DNA from: Acidaminococcus sp.
Lineage (GTDB): Bacteria; Bacillota; Negativicutes; Acidaminococcales; Acidaminococcaceae
Reading direction: 5' to 3'
Assembly: GCA_019416065.1 (NCBI GenBank)
Contig: DXYB01000017.1
Coordinates: 1 to 37,138, forward strand
DNA: 37,138 nucleotides
This document shows, in pieces, positions 23,843-32,372 of the stretch. Under the pieces are notes generated by a model that was given only the letters and a program-made list of their open reading frames with translations, was not told where the DNA came from and searched no databases. Both the position numbers and the translations under genes were made by a program. The stretch's first letter is position 1. Each line of letters opens with the position of its first letter.

Positions 23843-25047
23843 CGTATCACCTTCTGCCAGGTTCCTCTTGTAAGGGTCAGTCCCAAGTGCCGCGCTAGGA
23901 TCTGTCCCATATCGGAATAAGTTTCCATAGGATCCAAGGGGCCAGAGATAACTTCAGGCCCAAAAAAGAGTACGGGCACATGTTCTCTCGTATGATCCGT
24001 TCCTTTCCAGGTGGGATCGCAGCCATGATCGGCGGTGATTAGCACCAAATCTCCCGGCTGCAAATTTTCCCACAGTTCCGGCAACCGCCGGTCAATTAGT
24101 GCAAGCCCCTTGCCATAGCCTAACACATCCCGCCGATGCCCGTAGGTAGAATCAAAATCCACAAAGTTTGTAAATACAAGGCTTCTGTCCCCCGCGTCCT
24201 CCAAAGCCGCAAGGGTAGCATCAAACAGCGCGTCAAGACCCGTGGCATGGTAAGCCTTTGTAATACCCCGATGGGCAAAGATATCGGCGATTTTTCCCAC
24301 CGCATACACGCCGCCAGCGCGTTCATACACCGCATCCACCAACGTTTTTTCCGGTGCCGGGACGGCATAATCATGCCGATTGCCAGTGCGGGTAAAGTTC
24401 CCTGCCGTTTCTCCCACAAAGGGGCGGGCAATTACTCGGGCGATGTGCCAGGGCTGCACTAGTTTATAAGCAATCTCACAGAGGGCATAAAGCCGCTGCA
24501 ACCCAAAATGGGTTTCGTGGGCGGCAATCTGCAGCACGGAATCTGCCGAAGTATAGACGATGGGTTTTCCTGTTTGTAGATGCTCTTCTCCCAGCTCTTG
24601 AAGTATCGCCGTGCCAGAGGCATGTTTTTCCCCCAGTACGCCAGGAAGCTGTCCTTCCTGAATTAGTCCATCTATAATTGCTTTTGGAAAGCAATGGGGA
24701 GTATTAGGAAAATAGCCCCACTGGAAAGTCACGGGCACCCCGCACAATTCCCAGTGCCCACTCAAGGTATCTTTGCCGCTGGAAATTTCTTTGGCATAAG
24801 TATAGGCGCCCCGCAGGGGATGAGCTTTTCCGATAGGATAGGATAGCGGCTGTCCAGTGCTCATTTCTGACGCAAAACCAAGGCCCAATTGCGCCAAATG
24901 AGGCAGTTCCAGATGTTTCCCGGTATGGGCAGGAAACCAGGCAGCGATGTGTCCCAAGGTATCACTGCCTGCGTCTCCAAAGCGTGCCGCATCTTCCGCC
25001 CCGCCGATACCAAAAGAATCCAATAGTAAAATCACGCAACGTTTCAT
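23839..25047 (-). CDS. deoB: Phosphopentomutase
   Basis: About 402 residues of the alkaline-phosphatase-superfamily phosphopentomutase, which interconverts (deoxy)ribose 1-phosphate and 5-phosphate with two Mn2+. Metal and catalytic motifs visible are LLLDSFGIGG (Asp10), GDAGSDTLGHI, the phospho-Thr motif SSGKDTLSGHWE (Thr94) and ITADHGCDPTWKGTDHTREHVP near the C-terminus. The ATG at 25047 has GGGAAGGGAG upstream and lies 2 bases after udp; a longer open frame upstream runs through udp and is discarded. It acts directly after uridine phosphorylase in nucleoside salvage. Confidence 0.96.
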   Translation of the reverse strand: MKRCVILLLDSFGIGGAEDAARFGDAGSDTLGHIAAWFPAHTGKHLELPHLAQLGLGFASEMSTGQPLSYPIGKAHPLRGAYTYAKEISSGKDTLSGHWELCGVPVTFQWGYFPNTPHCFPKAIIDGLIQEGQLPGVLGEKHASGTAILQELGEEHLQTGKPIVYTSADSVLQIAAHETHFGLQRLYALCEIAYKLVQPWHIARVIARPFVGETAGNFTRTGNRHDYAVPAPEKTLVDAVYERAGGVYAVGKIADIFAHRGITKAYHATGLDALFDATLAALEDAGDRSLVFTNFVDFDSTYGHRRDVLGYGKGLALIDRRLPELWENLQPGDLVLITADHGCDPTWKGTDHTREHVPVLFFGPEVISGPLDPMETYSDMGQILARHLGLTLTRGTWQKVIR

Positions 25048-25049
25048 GG

Positions 25050-25841
25050 CTACTCCCTTCCCAGCCATTCTGTCAGCGCTCGTTGCAAGGTTTTCTGGAA
25101 GCGTTGTTCCGCCAATTCGTACACGCTGGGGGAAGCAATGTGTTCGCTGTCCGTTCGTTTTGCCACTACGCCGCACAAACTGGCGGCTTTTAGTCCCAAT
25201 GCCTGGCTCACCACAAACACCGTCGCCGTTTCCATTTCATAATTGGTAACGCCCAGTTGCTGCCATTCCCGCATGGTACCCTGAAAGCGCTTGGGTACGT
25301 AGCCGGTAAAGCTGTCGTAGCGTTCCTGTCCGGGCCAGAAAGAATCGGAAGAACAGCAAATACCGATTTTGTGAGGCACTTGTTCTACATGAGCTGCATA
25401 GTCCAATAGCTGCGTCAATTCAAAATCTGCCACAGCGGGAAATGCCAGCGGGGCATAGTGGGTGCTGGTCCCTTCCAGACGTACCGCCGCTTTGATAATC
25501 ACCACATCCCCCAGATTCAAATCATCTTGCAGGGAACCCGTAGTGCCTACCCGGATAACCTGGGTAATACCGATGCGGGCCAGTTCTTCCAAACAAATAG
25601 CCGTACTGGGGCCGCCCATACCGGTGGAGCACACCAGCACCGGGTGATCGTTCACCTGGGCAAGGCAACTGGTATATTCCCGATGTTTGGCAAGCTCTAT
25701 TGTCGGTCCCATAGCTTCCGCCAGACGTTTGACCCGCCCCGGATCCCCAGGCAACAGCGCAATTTCTGCGCCGAGCAGCATGTTTTTGGAAAGGCCGGTA
25801 TGATACATACTCTCATCGGGCCTGGCATAGTTTCTTTCCAC
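25050..25841 (-). CDS. udp: Uridine phosphorylase-type nucleoside phosphorylase
   Basis: 263 residues of the NP-I family, closest in pattern to Udp: MYHTGLSKN, LLPGDPGRV (phosphate site), CSTGMGGPSTAI, VGTTGS, AVADFELTQL, SSDSFWPGQERYDSF, FQGTMREW and NYEMETAT (ribose site). It cleaves uridine with phosphate to uracil and ribose 1-phosphate. The annotated start is a GTG at 25841 after a G-rich site; the ATG at 25808 would give a protein closer to the E. coli length. It is first in the udp-deoB-unknown-ZIP unit. Confidence 0.9.
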   Translation of the reverse strand: MERNYARPDESMYHTGLSKNMLLGAEIALLPGDPGRVKRLAEAMGPTIELAKHREYTSCLAQVNDHPVLVCSTGMGGPSTAICLEELARIGITQVIRVGTTGSLQDDLNLGDVVIIKAAVRLEGTSTHYAPLAFPAVADFELTQLLDYAAHVEQVPHKIGICCSSDSFWPGQERYDSFTGYVPKRFQGTMREWQQLGVTNYEMETATVFVVSQALGLKAASLCGVVAKRTDSEHIASPSVYELAEQRFQKTLQRALTEWLGRE

Positions 25842-25867
25842 ACTCCCACCCCCACTCTTTTATCCCT

Positions 25868-25908
25868 ATTATACGCAGGAGCGAGACCCTGATTCAAGAT
25901 CCCGCTCC
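25868..25908 (-). promoter_or_regulatory. udp promoter overlapped by an inverted repeat
   Basis: Minus-strand TTGAAT (25892-25897), an 18-base spacer and TATAAT (25868-25873). An inverted repeat with arms GGAGCG (25878-25883) and CGCTCC (25903-25908), extended past one mismatch, spans the spacer and -35. It could be an operator. It could also be a weak terminator for the HD gene 20 bases upstream, though no T run follows on that strand. Confidence 0.55.
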
Positions 25909-25927
25909 CCTTTTCTATGTACTTGTA

Positions 25928-26518
25928 TTACTTTTGTGCGTCCGGATCTTCCATCACGGCCCGTACAGCCTCTTCACAGGACCGCATGGCTAAAATCGAC
26001 TGCTCCATCAGTTTATCCAGATCCCAGCCCAAAAGATCCGCTCCCTGCTGGATCACGTCCCGACTGCAGCCGGCGGCAAATCGTTTGTCCTTAAATTTTT
26101 TCTTCAGGGATTTTACCTTCATATCCTGGGTACTTTTGCTGGGATGCATCAGCGCCACGGCCCCGATAAGGCCGGATAGTTCATCCACCGCATACAGGAC
26201 TTTTTCCATTTCTTCCTTAGGTTCCACATCACTGCACCGGGGCCAGCCGTGACTTGCCACCGCGTGAATCAGTTTTTCATCCCAGCCCTGCTCCCTGAGG
26301 ATTTCTGCTTCCTTTTTGCAGTGCTGGTCCGGATATTTTTCAAAATCCAGATCGTGGAGTAGTCCTACCATGCCCCAGAACTCTTCCTCGTCCCCATATC
26401 CCAATTCTTTGGCAAAATACCGCAGGCAGCCTTCCACAGTAAGACCGTGCTGGCGGTGAAACGGTTCCTTGTTATATGCTTTCAGTAGTTCCCATGCTTC
26501 CGCTCGTGTGTTTGGCAT
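25928..26518 (-). CDS. HD-domain hydrolase-like protein
   Basis: About 196 residues. An HD phosphohydrolase-type core is visible: RQHGLTVEGCLRYFAKE, then GLLHDLDFEKYPDQH with the HD doublet, AVASHG, and AVDELSGLIGAV with the distal Asp. Such proteins hydrolyse phosphoesters or nucleotides; the small stand-alone form is common in anaerobes and its substrate is unknown. The ATG at 26518 is chosen because GGAGAG lies 10 bases upstream; the GTG three codons earlier is too close. An extended -10 (TGgTATACT, 26553-26558) precedes it. Confidence 0.82.
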   Translation of the reverse strand: MPNTRAEAWELLKAYNKEPFHRQHGLTVEGCLRYFAKELGYGDEEEFWGMVGLLHDLDFEKYPDQHCKKEAEILREQGWDEKLIHAVASHGWPRCSDVEPKEEMEKVLYAVDELSGLIGAVALMHPSKSTQDMKVKSLKKKFKDKRFAAGCSRDVIQQGADLLGWDLDKLMEQSILAMRSCEEAVRAVMEDPDAQK

Positions 26519-26618
26519 AGTTCCCACTCTCCTCTTCTATGTAGATGCCTTTAGTATACCACATTTTGACCTTGAAGGCTGCTTTTCATGCTGGCATTTT
26601 CTGGTCATGAAACGGTAT

Positions 26619-27839
26619 TTATTTGAAAACACCTGTTTTATTAAAGACCAACAAATTTAGCTTATAATAGCTAGTCTTTCCCAGTTTAACTATAACTAAG
26701 CTTTCTTGGGGTATGCCATCCAGCCGTTTTTTTATTGTCGCCCTATTTTTTTTCGTAAGTTCCATCAATTTTGCTATGCTGATACCACGCCCATAAAATA
26801 AAGCTGCCTGTAAAAGGATGAAATAAATACTCTTGAGAAGAGCATCTTTTCCGCTAAGAGCAACGATTTTTTCTTCATATTTTTTCATCTGTTCATATTT
26901 TCTGGAAAGGATCCGTATCGTATCTTCTATCGTTCCCTGTATAATTTTTAAAAATCCTATGATAAAGGGGGTCAAGTCGCCCCTATTGATTTCACTATCT
27001 GCTTCTTCAAAAAGCCGGTAATATTGTGTGCGATTTGCTTTTATATACACAGACAAGCGGAGCGCTATCAGCCTGTGATAACAACGTTTTACATAGTACG
27101 AAGTTATAAAACGATCTGTACGCCCATTCCCATCATAAAACGGATGGATATACGCAAACAAATAATGGAACACTGCCAAGCGAATTAAGACCGGCAAGTC
27201 GGTAGCATGCAGTACCCCCAAAGCTTGCTCCATCGCTTCTAAAATTTTGTCTTCTGGATACAATCCCTGATGGGTAATCTTCCCTGTTCCAGATTCAATA
27301 CTTACTGCATCTCTGCGAAATATCTTCCCGTCTAATTTATGGGCAGGATTATCTTTTATAATTTCTTCATGCGTAAATTCATCATAAAATCGACGAATAT
27401 CCTGGCAGGTAGCAAAATCATTTTCCTTATCCTGTAGCAGTTCCGCATATTTGTGTACCACGCTTTCCAGTCGTTTTGCATTCGCTGTATGTCCATCCAG
27501 GATATCAGCAATTTCCTTCCGTGTGCTGTGCACGCCTTCTATGTCGTTGGTCGATTTTACTTCATCCACAATACTCATAAGCGCAAACTGATGCTGAACG
27601 ACCTGCGGGATTGCATGGATAAGTCCCTGAAAAGATCCATACGTCTTTCCTATCTTTTCTAATAGCAAGAGGACATCATTCGTGTAATAAAAAAATGCGG
27701 GATATGCATGGCTACGATTGTACTGATGGATTTTTACAGGAATATGTTGGGTAAAAGGGGCACTAAAGCGTGCACCATATTCTTCGGAATAGGATGATGG
27801 ATTTTTGTAATAGAGTTTGGTTAACGTCGTATACTCCAT
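26619..27839 (-). CDS. Fic-domain protein with N-terminal inhibitory motif (class II)
   Basis: 406 residues. The Fic active-site loop HPFYDGNGRTDR (His232 to Arg243) is intact, so AMP or a related nucleotide moiety could be transferred to Ser/Thr/Tyr of a target. The inhibitory helix motif STNDIEG (96-102) lies before the core, as in class II Fic proteins, with Glu101 expected to block ATP until relieved. The C-terminus (about 345-400) looks like a winged helix (IAKLMELTKKNRATIKKRLDG), suggesting DNA binding. No separate antitoxin gene is seen. Two near-identical palindromes lie upstream. The gene looks richer in A+T than its neighbours. Confidence 0.92.
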   Translation of the reverse strand: MEYTTLTKLYYKNPSSYSEEYGARFSAPFTQHIPVKIHQYNRSHAYPAFFYYTNDVLLLLEKIGKTYGSFQGLIHAIPQVVQHQFALMSIVDEVKSTNDIEGVHSTRKEIADILDGHTANAKRLESVVHKYAELLQDKENDFATCQDIRRFYDEFTHEEIIKDNPAHKLDGKIFRRDAVSIESGTGKITHQGLYPEDKILEAMEQALGVLHATDLPVLIRLAVFHYLFAYIHPFYDGNGRTDRFITSYYVKRCYHRLIALRLSVYIKANRTQYYRLFEEADSEINRGDLTPFIIGFLKIIQGTIEDTIRILSRKYEQMKKYEEKIVALSGKDALLKSIYFILLQAALFYGRGISIAKLMELTKKNRATIKKRLDGIPQESLVIVKLGKTSYYKLNLLVFNKTGVFK

Positions 27840-27873
27840 AAAAAATTCCCCGCCTTTCTTGGCTTATTTAAAG

Positions 27874-27947
27874 TTCATTGTTAAAATCCCGCTATTTTAA
27901 CAACGAAAAAATCTTCATTGTTAAAATTCGCCATTTTTAACAATGAA
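27874..27947. promoter_or_regulatory. Two tandem palindromes upstream of fic (operator or terminator pair)
   Basis: Site 1 (27874-27907) and site 2 (27914-27947) both have arms TTCATTGTTAAAA / TTTTAACAATGAA around a 6-8-base centre, with one mismatch in site 1. Their centres are 40 bases apart, about four helical turns. Site 2 read on the minus strand is followed by GATTTTTTCG, so it could also end the response-regulator transcript. Their near identity argues for a protein-binding role. Confidence 0.65.
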
Positions 27948-27986
27948 ACTATTTTTCACATGCAGGGTCAGCAAAATTCCCTCGTC

Positions 27987-28676
27987 TCACGGTTTGAACT
28001 TATATCCTACGCCCCATATGGTGAGAATATGCTGGGGATTGGCAGGATCTTCTTCCAGTTCGTCCCGCAACCGGTTGATATGCACCGGAACGGTAGCAGT
28101 ATTACCCAAAGAATCCATGCCCCAGATCCGGGTATAGAGGGCATCCCGGCTGAAAACCAGATCCGGATGCAGCATAAGAAATTCCAGCAGTTTAAATTCC
28201 TTGTTGGGAAGAATTTTTTCCTCTCCTTTGACAAAGACCCGGTGGGTATCAGATTCCAGGGAAATACTGCCAAAGGTAATCCGTTTTTTGTCCGGCTGCG
28301 TGCCTTTTAACCGGTCATACTGGGCCAATTGTGCTTTCACTTTGGCTACCAGCACGCTAGGGGAAAAAGGCTTTTCAATATAGGCATCGGCCCCAAATCC
28401 CAAGCCACGGATTTTATCAATATCCGTGCGTTTGGCCGTCACCATAACAATGGGGATATCAATTTTATCCCGCAGTTTCCGGCAAATTTCAAAGCCGTCC
28501 ATGCCGGGCAGCATAATATCCAAAAGGATCAAATCGTAGTCTTCATCCTGGGCTTTTTGGAACCCTTTTGTCCCGTTGACTTCTACAGTGACATCATAGC
28601 CGCTGACTTCCAGATAATCTTTTTCGATAAACGCTATGTCTTCGTCGTCTTCAATAATCAGGATTTTCTTATTCAT
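27987..28676 (-). CDS. OmpR/PhoB-family response regulator
   Basis: 229 residues. The receiver domain has acidic Asp10/Asp11, phosphoacceptor Asp53 in LLLDIMLPGMDG, Thr80 and Lys102 in EKPF. A C-terminal winged helix follows (about 130-229) with the usual LTIWGVGYKF end. The ATG lies inside the kinase stop region (8-base overlap) with GGAGAG upstream, so the pair is co-translated. It probably controls the divergent ArnT-like gene and envelope functions. Confidence 0.95.
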   Translation of the reverse strand: MNKKILIIEDDEDIAFIEKDYLEVSGYDVTVEVNGTKGFQKAQDEDYDLILLDIMLPGMDGFEICRKLRDKIDIPIVMVTAKRTDIDKIRGLGFGADAYIEKPFSPSVLVAKVKAQLAQYDRLKGTQPDKKRITFGSISLESDTHRVFVKGEEKILPNKEFKLLEFLMLHPDLVFSRDALYTRIWGMDSLGNTATVPVHINRLRDELEEDPANPQHILTIWGVGYKFKP

Positions 28677-30147
28677 GATGGCTCTCCAAAGGCAAAGTAA
28701 TCACGGCAGCAAGACCGTGAGGGATTCTGTAGACAAACGTAATGGTTCCCTGCATGAGGTGTATGGCCCGGTTCACGATGGCTAGCCCCAGGCCACTACC
28801 ATTATCCGTACGTCCACGGGCTTTATCCGTGCGATAAAAGATTTCTGTTAGACGGGGAATGGCTTCTTCTACCACGCCGGGCCCATCATCAGCAACAGTA
28901 AGCACGGCCTTATCGTCTTTTACCGCAGCAGTAATTTGGATCTGGACGATATCCGTGGTTTTATATTTAATACTGTTGGAAATCAAATTACCCAGTACGC
29001 GCTCCAGCAGCAATCGGTTTCCAGCTACAAGAACAGGCAACGGCGCATCTAGCACCACATGGCCGCCTTTTTTCTCCCAATCCAGCTGATTTTCCCCCAT
29101 ATAGTCCCGAACCATGTCCGCCAGGTCCAGGGTTTCCAGCGGCAAGGCTTTTTCACCTAGTTCCGTCTTGGACAATAGGAAAAGCTGCTCTATGAGCCGC
29201 TCCAGTACATCCGTTTTTTTCTGGATCACTCGGAGATAACGCTCCTGCCGTTCCGGCGTGGTCGCCACATGATCCAGCAGGCCCTCCACATAGGCCTTGA
29301 TGGACGTAAGGGGCGTCCGAATATCATGGGAGATACTGGCAATCAGTTCCTTGCGCTTTTCTTCATCCGCTTCTTTTTGCCGCAGGGATTCCCCTAGTTT
29401 TCCAGACATAAGGTTAAAGGCCCGGATGGCAGGGGTAAATTCATCATTGCGGAGATACGGAATCTGTATGTCCAGATTCCCTTTCTGGATTTCTTCCGAA
29501 CCTTTTTTCAGTGCCTGCAAGGGTGTCAGGATGCGCCGGATGAGCAGCCGCGCTAGCCCGGTACTGATCAATAAAATAAAAGCGACCAATGACACTGCCA
29601 CAAAGCGGTTGGTATTGCGAAAAGCCCGTTCCATTGCCGCATCACTGCGTTCAATGGGATGACGGGCAATCACGTATAAATGATAAACATGGGAACCTAC
29701 CGTTTCCCGTTTTAAGTATTCATAGTGCCCCATATGGGTGTAGCTGAAAGTTTGGTTGAGATTACTCAAGTCCATTTCCTTTTGGGCCTGTCCATTCCGA
29801 AATTGTTCCACTTCGTTTTGAAAAAGGCCATTCCCGTACTGATAAAAAGGCTGCCCATCCCGGTATACCGTCACATAGGTCTGGAGCGGATCCATAATGT
29901 CCCGCACCCATTGAAATCCCTGGTATCCATTCAGATTACGTCTGTGGCGCAGGCTGTGAAACACGGACGATTGGATGATATTGGATTCCACATGGAACTG
30001 AAAATCACTTTCTGCCATGATATGGTTGCCGCTGCAGGCATAGAGGTAAAGGCCAAATAGTGTAGTCGCCAGCACCAATAATGTCATGAGAAAGGGCAGG
30101 ATGCACATCACGATATGGGAAAGGATCAAACTTTTCTTAATGGTCAT
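28669..30147 (-). CDS. Two-component sensor histidine kinase
   Basis: 492 residues. TM1 (about 12-36), an extracytoplasmic sensor region of about 145 residues with no recognisable fold, TM2 (about 182-204) and a HAMP linker (205-257). The HisKA H box is SISHDIRTPLTSIKAYVEG, with His274. The HATPase domain follows with N box NLISNSIKY, ADDGPGV and GSGLGLAI. GGAGG lies 5 bases before the ATG. A promoter with TTGCGG (30203-30208), a 17-base spacer and TATGAT (30180-30185) is visible upstream. The neighbouring GT39 gene suggests sensing of envelope stress or cationic peptides; that is inference. Confidence 0.95.
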   Translation of the reverse strand: MTIKKSLILSHIVMCILPFLMTLLVLATTLFGLYLYACSGNHIMAESDFQFHVESNIIQSSVFHSLRHRRNLNGYQGFQWVRDIMDPLQTYVTVYRDGQPFYQYGNGLFQNEVEQFRNGQAQKEMDLSNLNQTFSYTHMGHYEYLKRETVGSHVYHLYVIARHPIERSDAAMERAFRNTNRFVAVSLVAFILLISTGLARLLIRRILTPLQALKKGSEEIQKGNLDIQIPYLRNDEFTPAIRAFNLMSGKLGESLRQKEADEEKRKELIASISHDIRTPLTSIKAYVEGLLDHVATTPERQERYLRVIQKKTDVLERLIEQLFLLSKTELGEKALPLETLDLADMVRDYMGENQLDWEKKGGHVVLDAPLPVLVAGNRLLLERVLGNLISNSIKYKTTDIVQIQITAAVKDDKAVLTVADDGPGVVEEAIPRLTEIFYRTDKARGRTDNGSGLGLAIVNRAIHLMQGTITFVYRIPHGLAAVITLPLESHHE

Positions 30148-30179
30148 AAAAACCTCCGGCTGCTTTACTTTCCACGCTT

Positions 30180-30208
30180 ATCATACCCCGCCGGCACTGT
30201 TCCCGCAA
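30180..30208 (-). promoter_or_regulatory. Putative promoter of the sensor kinase/regulator operon
   Basis: Minus-strand TTGCGG (30203-30208), a 17-base spacer and TATGAT (30180-30185). The intergenic region to the divergent GT39 gene also holds a T10 run (30229-30238) and two CTACA direct repeats 10 bases apart (30246-30260). Confidence 0.5.
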
Positions 30209-30331
30209 GCCCTTGCCTGGGTGTTTATTTTTTTTTTAAGAATCCCTACACTTTTCTACAAGCCTCCTCGCTAGAATACAGATAGAAAACAAACCCGACT
30301 ATACAAATCATCCAGGCAGGAGGCACTAAGA

Positions 30332-31789
30332 ATGAAAAAACTATTGGAACAGCACCCGTATTTGGCACTTGCACTTTGTTTTTTGTTTTTGTATCTAGTG
30401 GGAAACGGCCTTTTGGCAGTGACCGATACAGCAGAAGCCAACTATGCGCAGACTGCCAAGGAAATGGTGCTTTCCGGGAACTGGGTCTCTCCCCAGATTT
30501 ATGGACACTACTGGTACGATAAACCCATTTTCTACTACTGGGAACTGGCACTTTCTTTTAAACTATTCGGCTTTACTGAAACGGCCGCTCGGCTGCCTTC
30601 TGCCCTTTTGGGCGTAGCTTCCGTTCTTTTCACCTACTGGTTTGCCCGTAAGGTGTACGGTGCAAAAGTCGGTTGGCTCTCGGCTTTGATTTTAGGAACG
30701 TCCGTGGAATGCTGGCTCTTGTCCAAAGCCGTGATCACCGATTCCACCTTGTTTCTTTTCGTCAGTGCCAGTATCGCCTTCTTTTACCTGGGGTATACGG
30801 AAAATAAAAAGTATTACTATCTGTGCTATGTGTTTGCAGCTTTCGCCACCCTGACAAAGGGTCCCATCGGTCTCTTTCTGCCAGGAATGTCCGCCCTGCT
30901 GTTTTTGGGATACAAAAAAGACTGGCAGGAAATGAAACACGTGCATCTTTTTTCCGGGCTTATGCTTTTTACCGGTTTATGCGGGGCCTGGTACGGTACG
31001 ATGTGTTACCTCCACGGGTCTGATTTCCTGCTGAACTTTTTGGGCGTACACAATTTTCTCCGGGCCACGGTTTCCGAGCATCCTTCCAAAAATCACTGGT
31101 ATTTTTACCTTCTCGTGTATTTCATCGGCTTTGCCCCGTGGAGCTTTGCCCTACCGATCACACTGTATAAAAAATGGAAGGCCCATGCCCTCCATTTCAA
31201 AACGGCCGCTCCCGCGTCCCAACTTCTTGTGATTTACGGAGCAGTCACCTTAGCGTTCTTCCAGCTGGTGGCTACAAAATATACCACCTATACCTTCCCT
31301 GCTCATTTCTCCCTGGCCATTTTAACTGCCGTACTGTACAAAGATTACCGCTTGAAGATAGAACGGACCAGCGCTACCGCCATAGCTTGCTACACGTTGC
31401 TAACACTTTTTATCGCCCCCAGCATTATGCTGATGCGTTCCGGTAAGGAAGCGGGCCTTGCCCTGGCACAACTAGATACAGGCAATGCCCCCATTGCCTT
31501 TGTAGATGGCTATCGTACCTCCACCGTATTTTACAGTGGCAAAACCATTTATTGGGCCGTACCCCGGGATAAAATAGAGGAAATGAAACCGGGCGGATTA
31601 TCCTGGAATGCAAAAAATGTTATGCCCCTTATGGCAGAGGAAGATCTATATAAAAAGGGCAATGCCATCGTGCTGACCCAGGATAAAAACAACTCTCCTT
31701 TCCTGACAGCCTTCACAAAAAATAATCCCACCTATGCCATTAATGTACCCGGTGAATACACCATCTGGGTCAAAAATAAAGTCCTGTAA
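30332..31789 (+). CDS. ArnT-like GT39-family glycosyltransferase
   Basis: 485 residues with about ten or more membrane segments. The N-terminal periplasmic loop has Asp32 and Glu35 in TDTAEANYAQTAKEM, then SGNWVSPQIYGHYWYDKP with Lys64. These match the catalytic and metal loop of ArnT/PMT-type enzymes that transfer sugars from undecaprenyl phosphate. ArnT adds 4-amino-arabinose to lipid A and gives polymyxin resistance. At 485 residues with a short soluble C-terminal domain it may move another sugar. GGAGG precedes the ATG. It lies divergent from a two-component system. No arnBCAD genes are in the window. Confidence 0.85.
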   Translation: MKKLLEQHPYLALALCFLFLYLVGNGLLAVTDTAEANYAQTAKEMVLSGNWVSPQIYGHYWYDKPIFYYWELALSFKLFGFTETAARLPSALLGVASVLFTYWFARKVYGAKVGWLSALILGTSVECWLLSKAVITDSTLFLFVSASIAFFYLGYTENKKYYYLCYVFAAFATLTKGPIGLFLPGMSALLFLGYKKDWQEMKHVHLFSGLMLFTGLCGAWYGTMCYLHGSDFLLNFLGVHNFLRATVSEHPSKNHWYFYLLVYFIGFAPWSFALPITLYKKWKAHALHFKTAAPASQLLVIYGAVTLAFFQLVATKYTTYTFPAHFSLAILTAVLYKDYRLKIERTSATAIACYTLLTLFIAPSIMLMRSGKEAGLALAQLDTGNAPIAFVDGYRTSTVFYSGKTIYWAVPRDKIEEMKPGGLSWNAKNVMPLMAEEDLYKKGNAIVLTQDKNNSPFLTAFTKNNPTYAINVPGEYTIWVKNKVL

Positions 31790-31794
31790 CCGGA

Positions 31795-31837
31795 AAAACA
31801 GCTTGTGCAGATACCACCTTTCTGCACAAGCTGTTTT
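31795..31837. terminator. Bidirectional rho-independent terminator
   Basis: A perfect 16-bp stem (31795-31810 with 31822-31837) and an 11-base loop. T-rich tracts lie on both sides: TTTTGTTT on the plus strand, TTTTT on the minus. It serves the convergent GT39 gene and the small redox gene. Confidence 0.92.
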
Positions 31838-31853
31838 GTTTATCGCTTTTCCA

Positions 31854-32171
31854 TTATTCTTTTTGCTCCACGATTTCTTCATCTCGCACAGCAGGTTCTC
31901 CCAGCCAGGAAAGCGCTTCATTAAAGTCCAAGGTGATCGCCCCGTCTTCCCGGACAAAAGTGGGAATCCCAATAAATGACTGGCCATTTTCTCCTTGACG
32001 CACTGGGGCAAACACATCTTTATGATCCCGCAGCGTAAGAAACGCTTTCATATTGGTGGTATTTTCCGTGATATCCACGAACTGGAATTTATGCTCCAGC
32101 CCTCTTGCCTTTAAAATCGCCAGTGTATTCCTGCAGTCAATGCAGATCCTACTTCCATAAAAAATAATCAT
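31854..32171 (-). CDS. Glutaredoxin/thioredoxin-like small redox protein
   Basis: 105 residues. A thioredoxin-fold N-terminus reads MIIFYGSRICIDCRNT, with an active-site CxxC (CIDC), followed by FVDITENTTNMKAFLTLRD and a cis-Pro turn in IGIPTFVREDG. It resembles glutaredoxin-related proteins of anaerobic Firmicutes that reduce disulphides. I use the ATG at 32171; an in-frame GTG three codons earlier overlaps the ribosome site. It is monocistronic by appearance, ending at the bidirectional terminator. Confidence 0.82.
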   Translation of the reverse strand: MIIFYGSRICIDCRNTLAILKARGLEHKFQFVDITENTTNMKAFLTLRDHKDVFAPVRQGENGQSFIGIPTFVREDGAITLDFNEALSWLGEPAVRDEEIVEQKE

Positions 32172-32235
32172 ACTTCTCACCTTTCCTTTCTTCCTTTGGT
32201 TAAGGGTATTCGATTATCCCATTTTAGAGAAAAAT

Positions 32236-32262
32236 AAGCGCACCCTGTCTGGGAATGCGCTT
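32236..32262. terminator. Terminator downstream of the LarA operon
   Basis: Stem AAGCGCA (32236-32242) with TGCGCTT (32256-32262). On the minus strand it is followed by TTATTTTTC; on the plus strand by TTTTTC. It lies about 110 bases past the amidohydrolase stop. Confidence 0.65.
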
Positions 32263-32372
32263 TTTCTTTGGATAATTTTTCGGTAATATGCAGTGTGGAT
32301 TACCGCATAGCAATGTCGGCGAACGGTAATGTATATGATAAGCTTTTTGGCAACTGGTATCCAAGGTCTCTG

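Noticed and set aside
30234..30256. PmrA-type box near the ArnT-like gene
   Set aside because: Only one TTTAAG half-site is present and the second is missing; the CTACA direct repeats are the stronger pattern.
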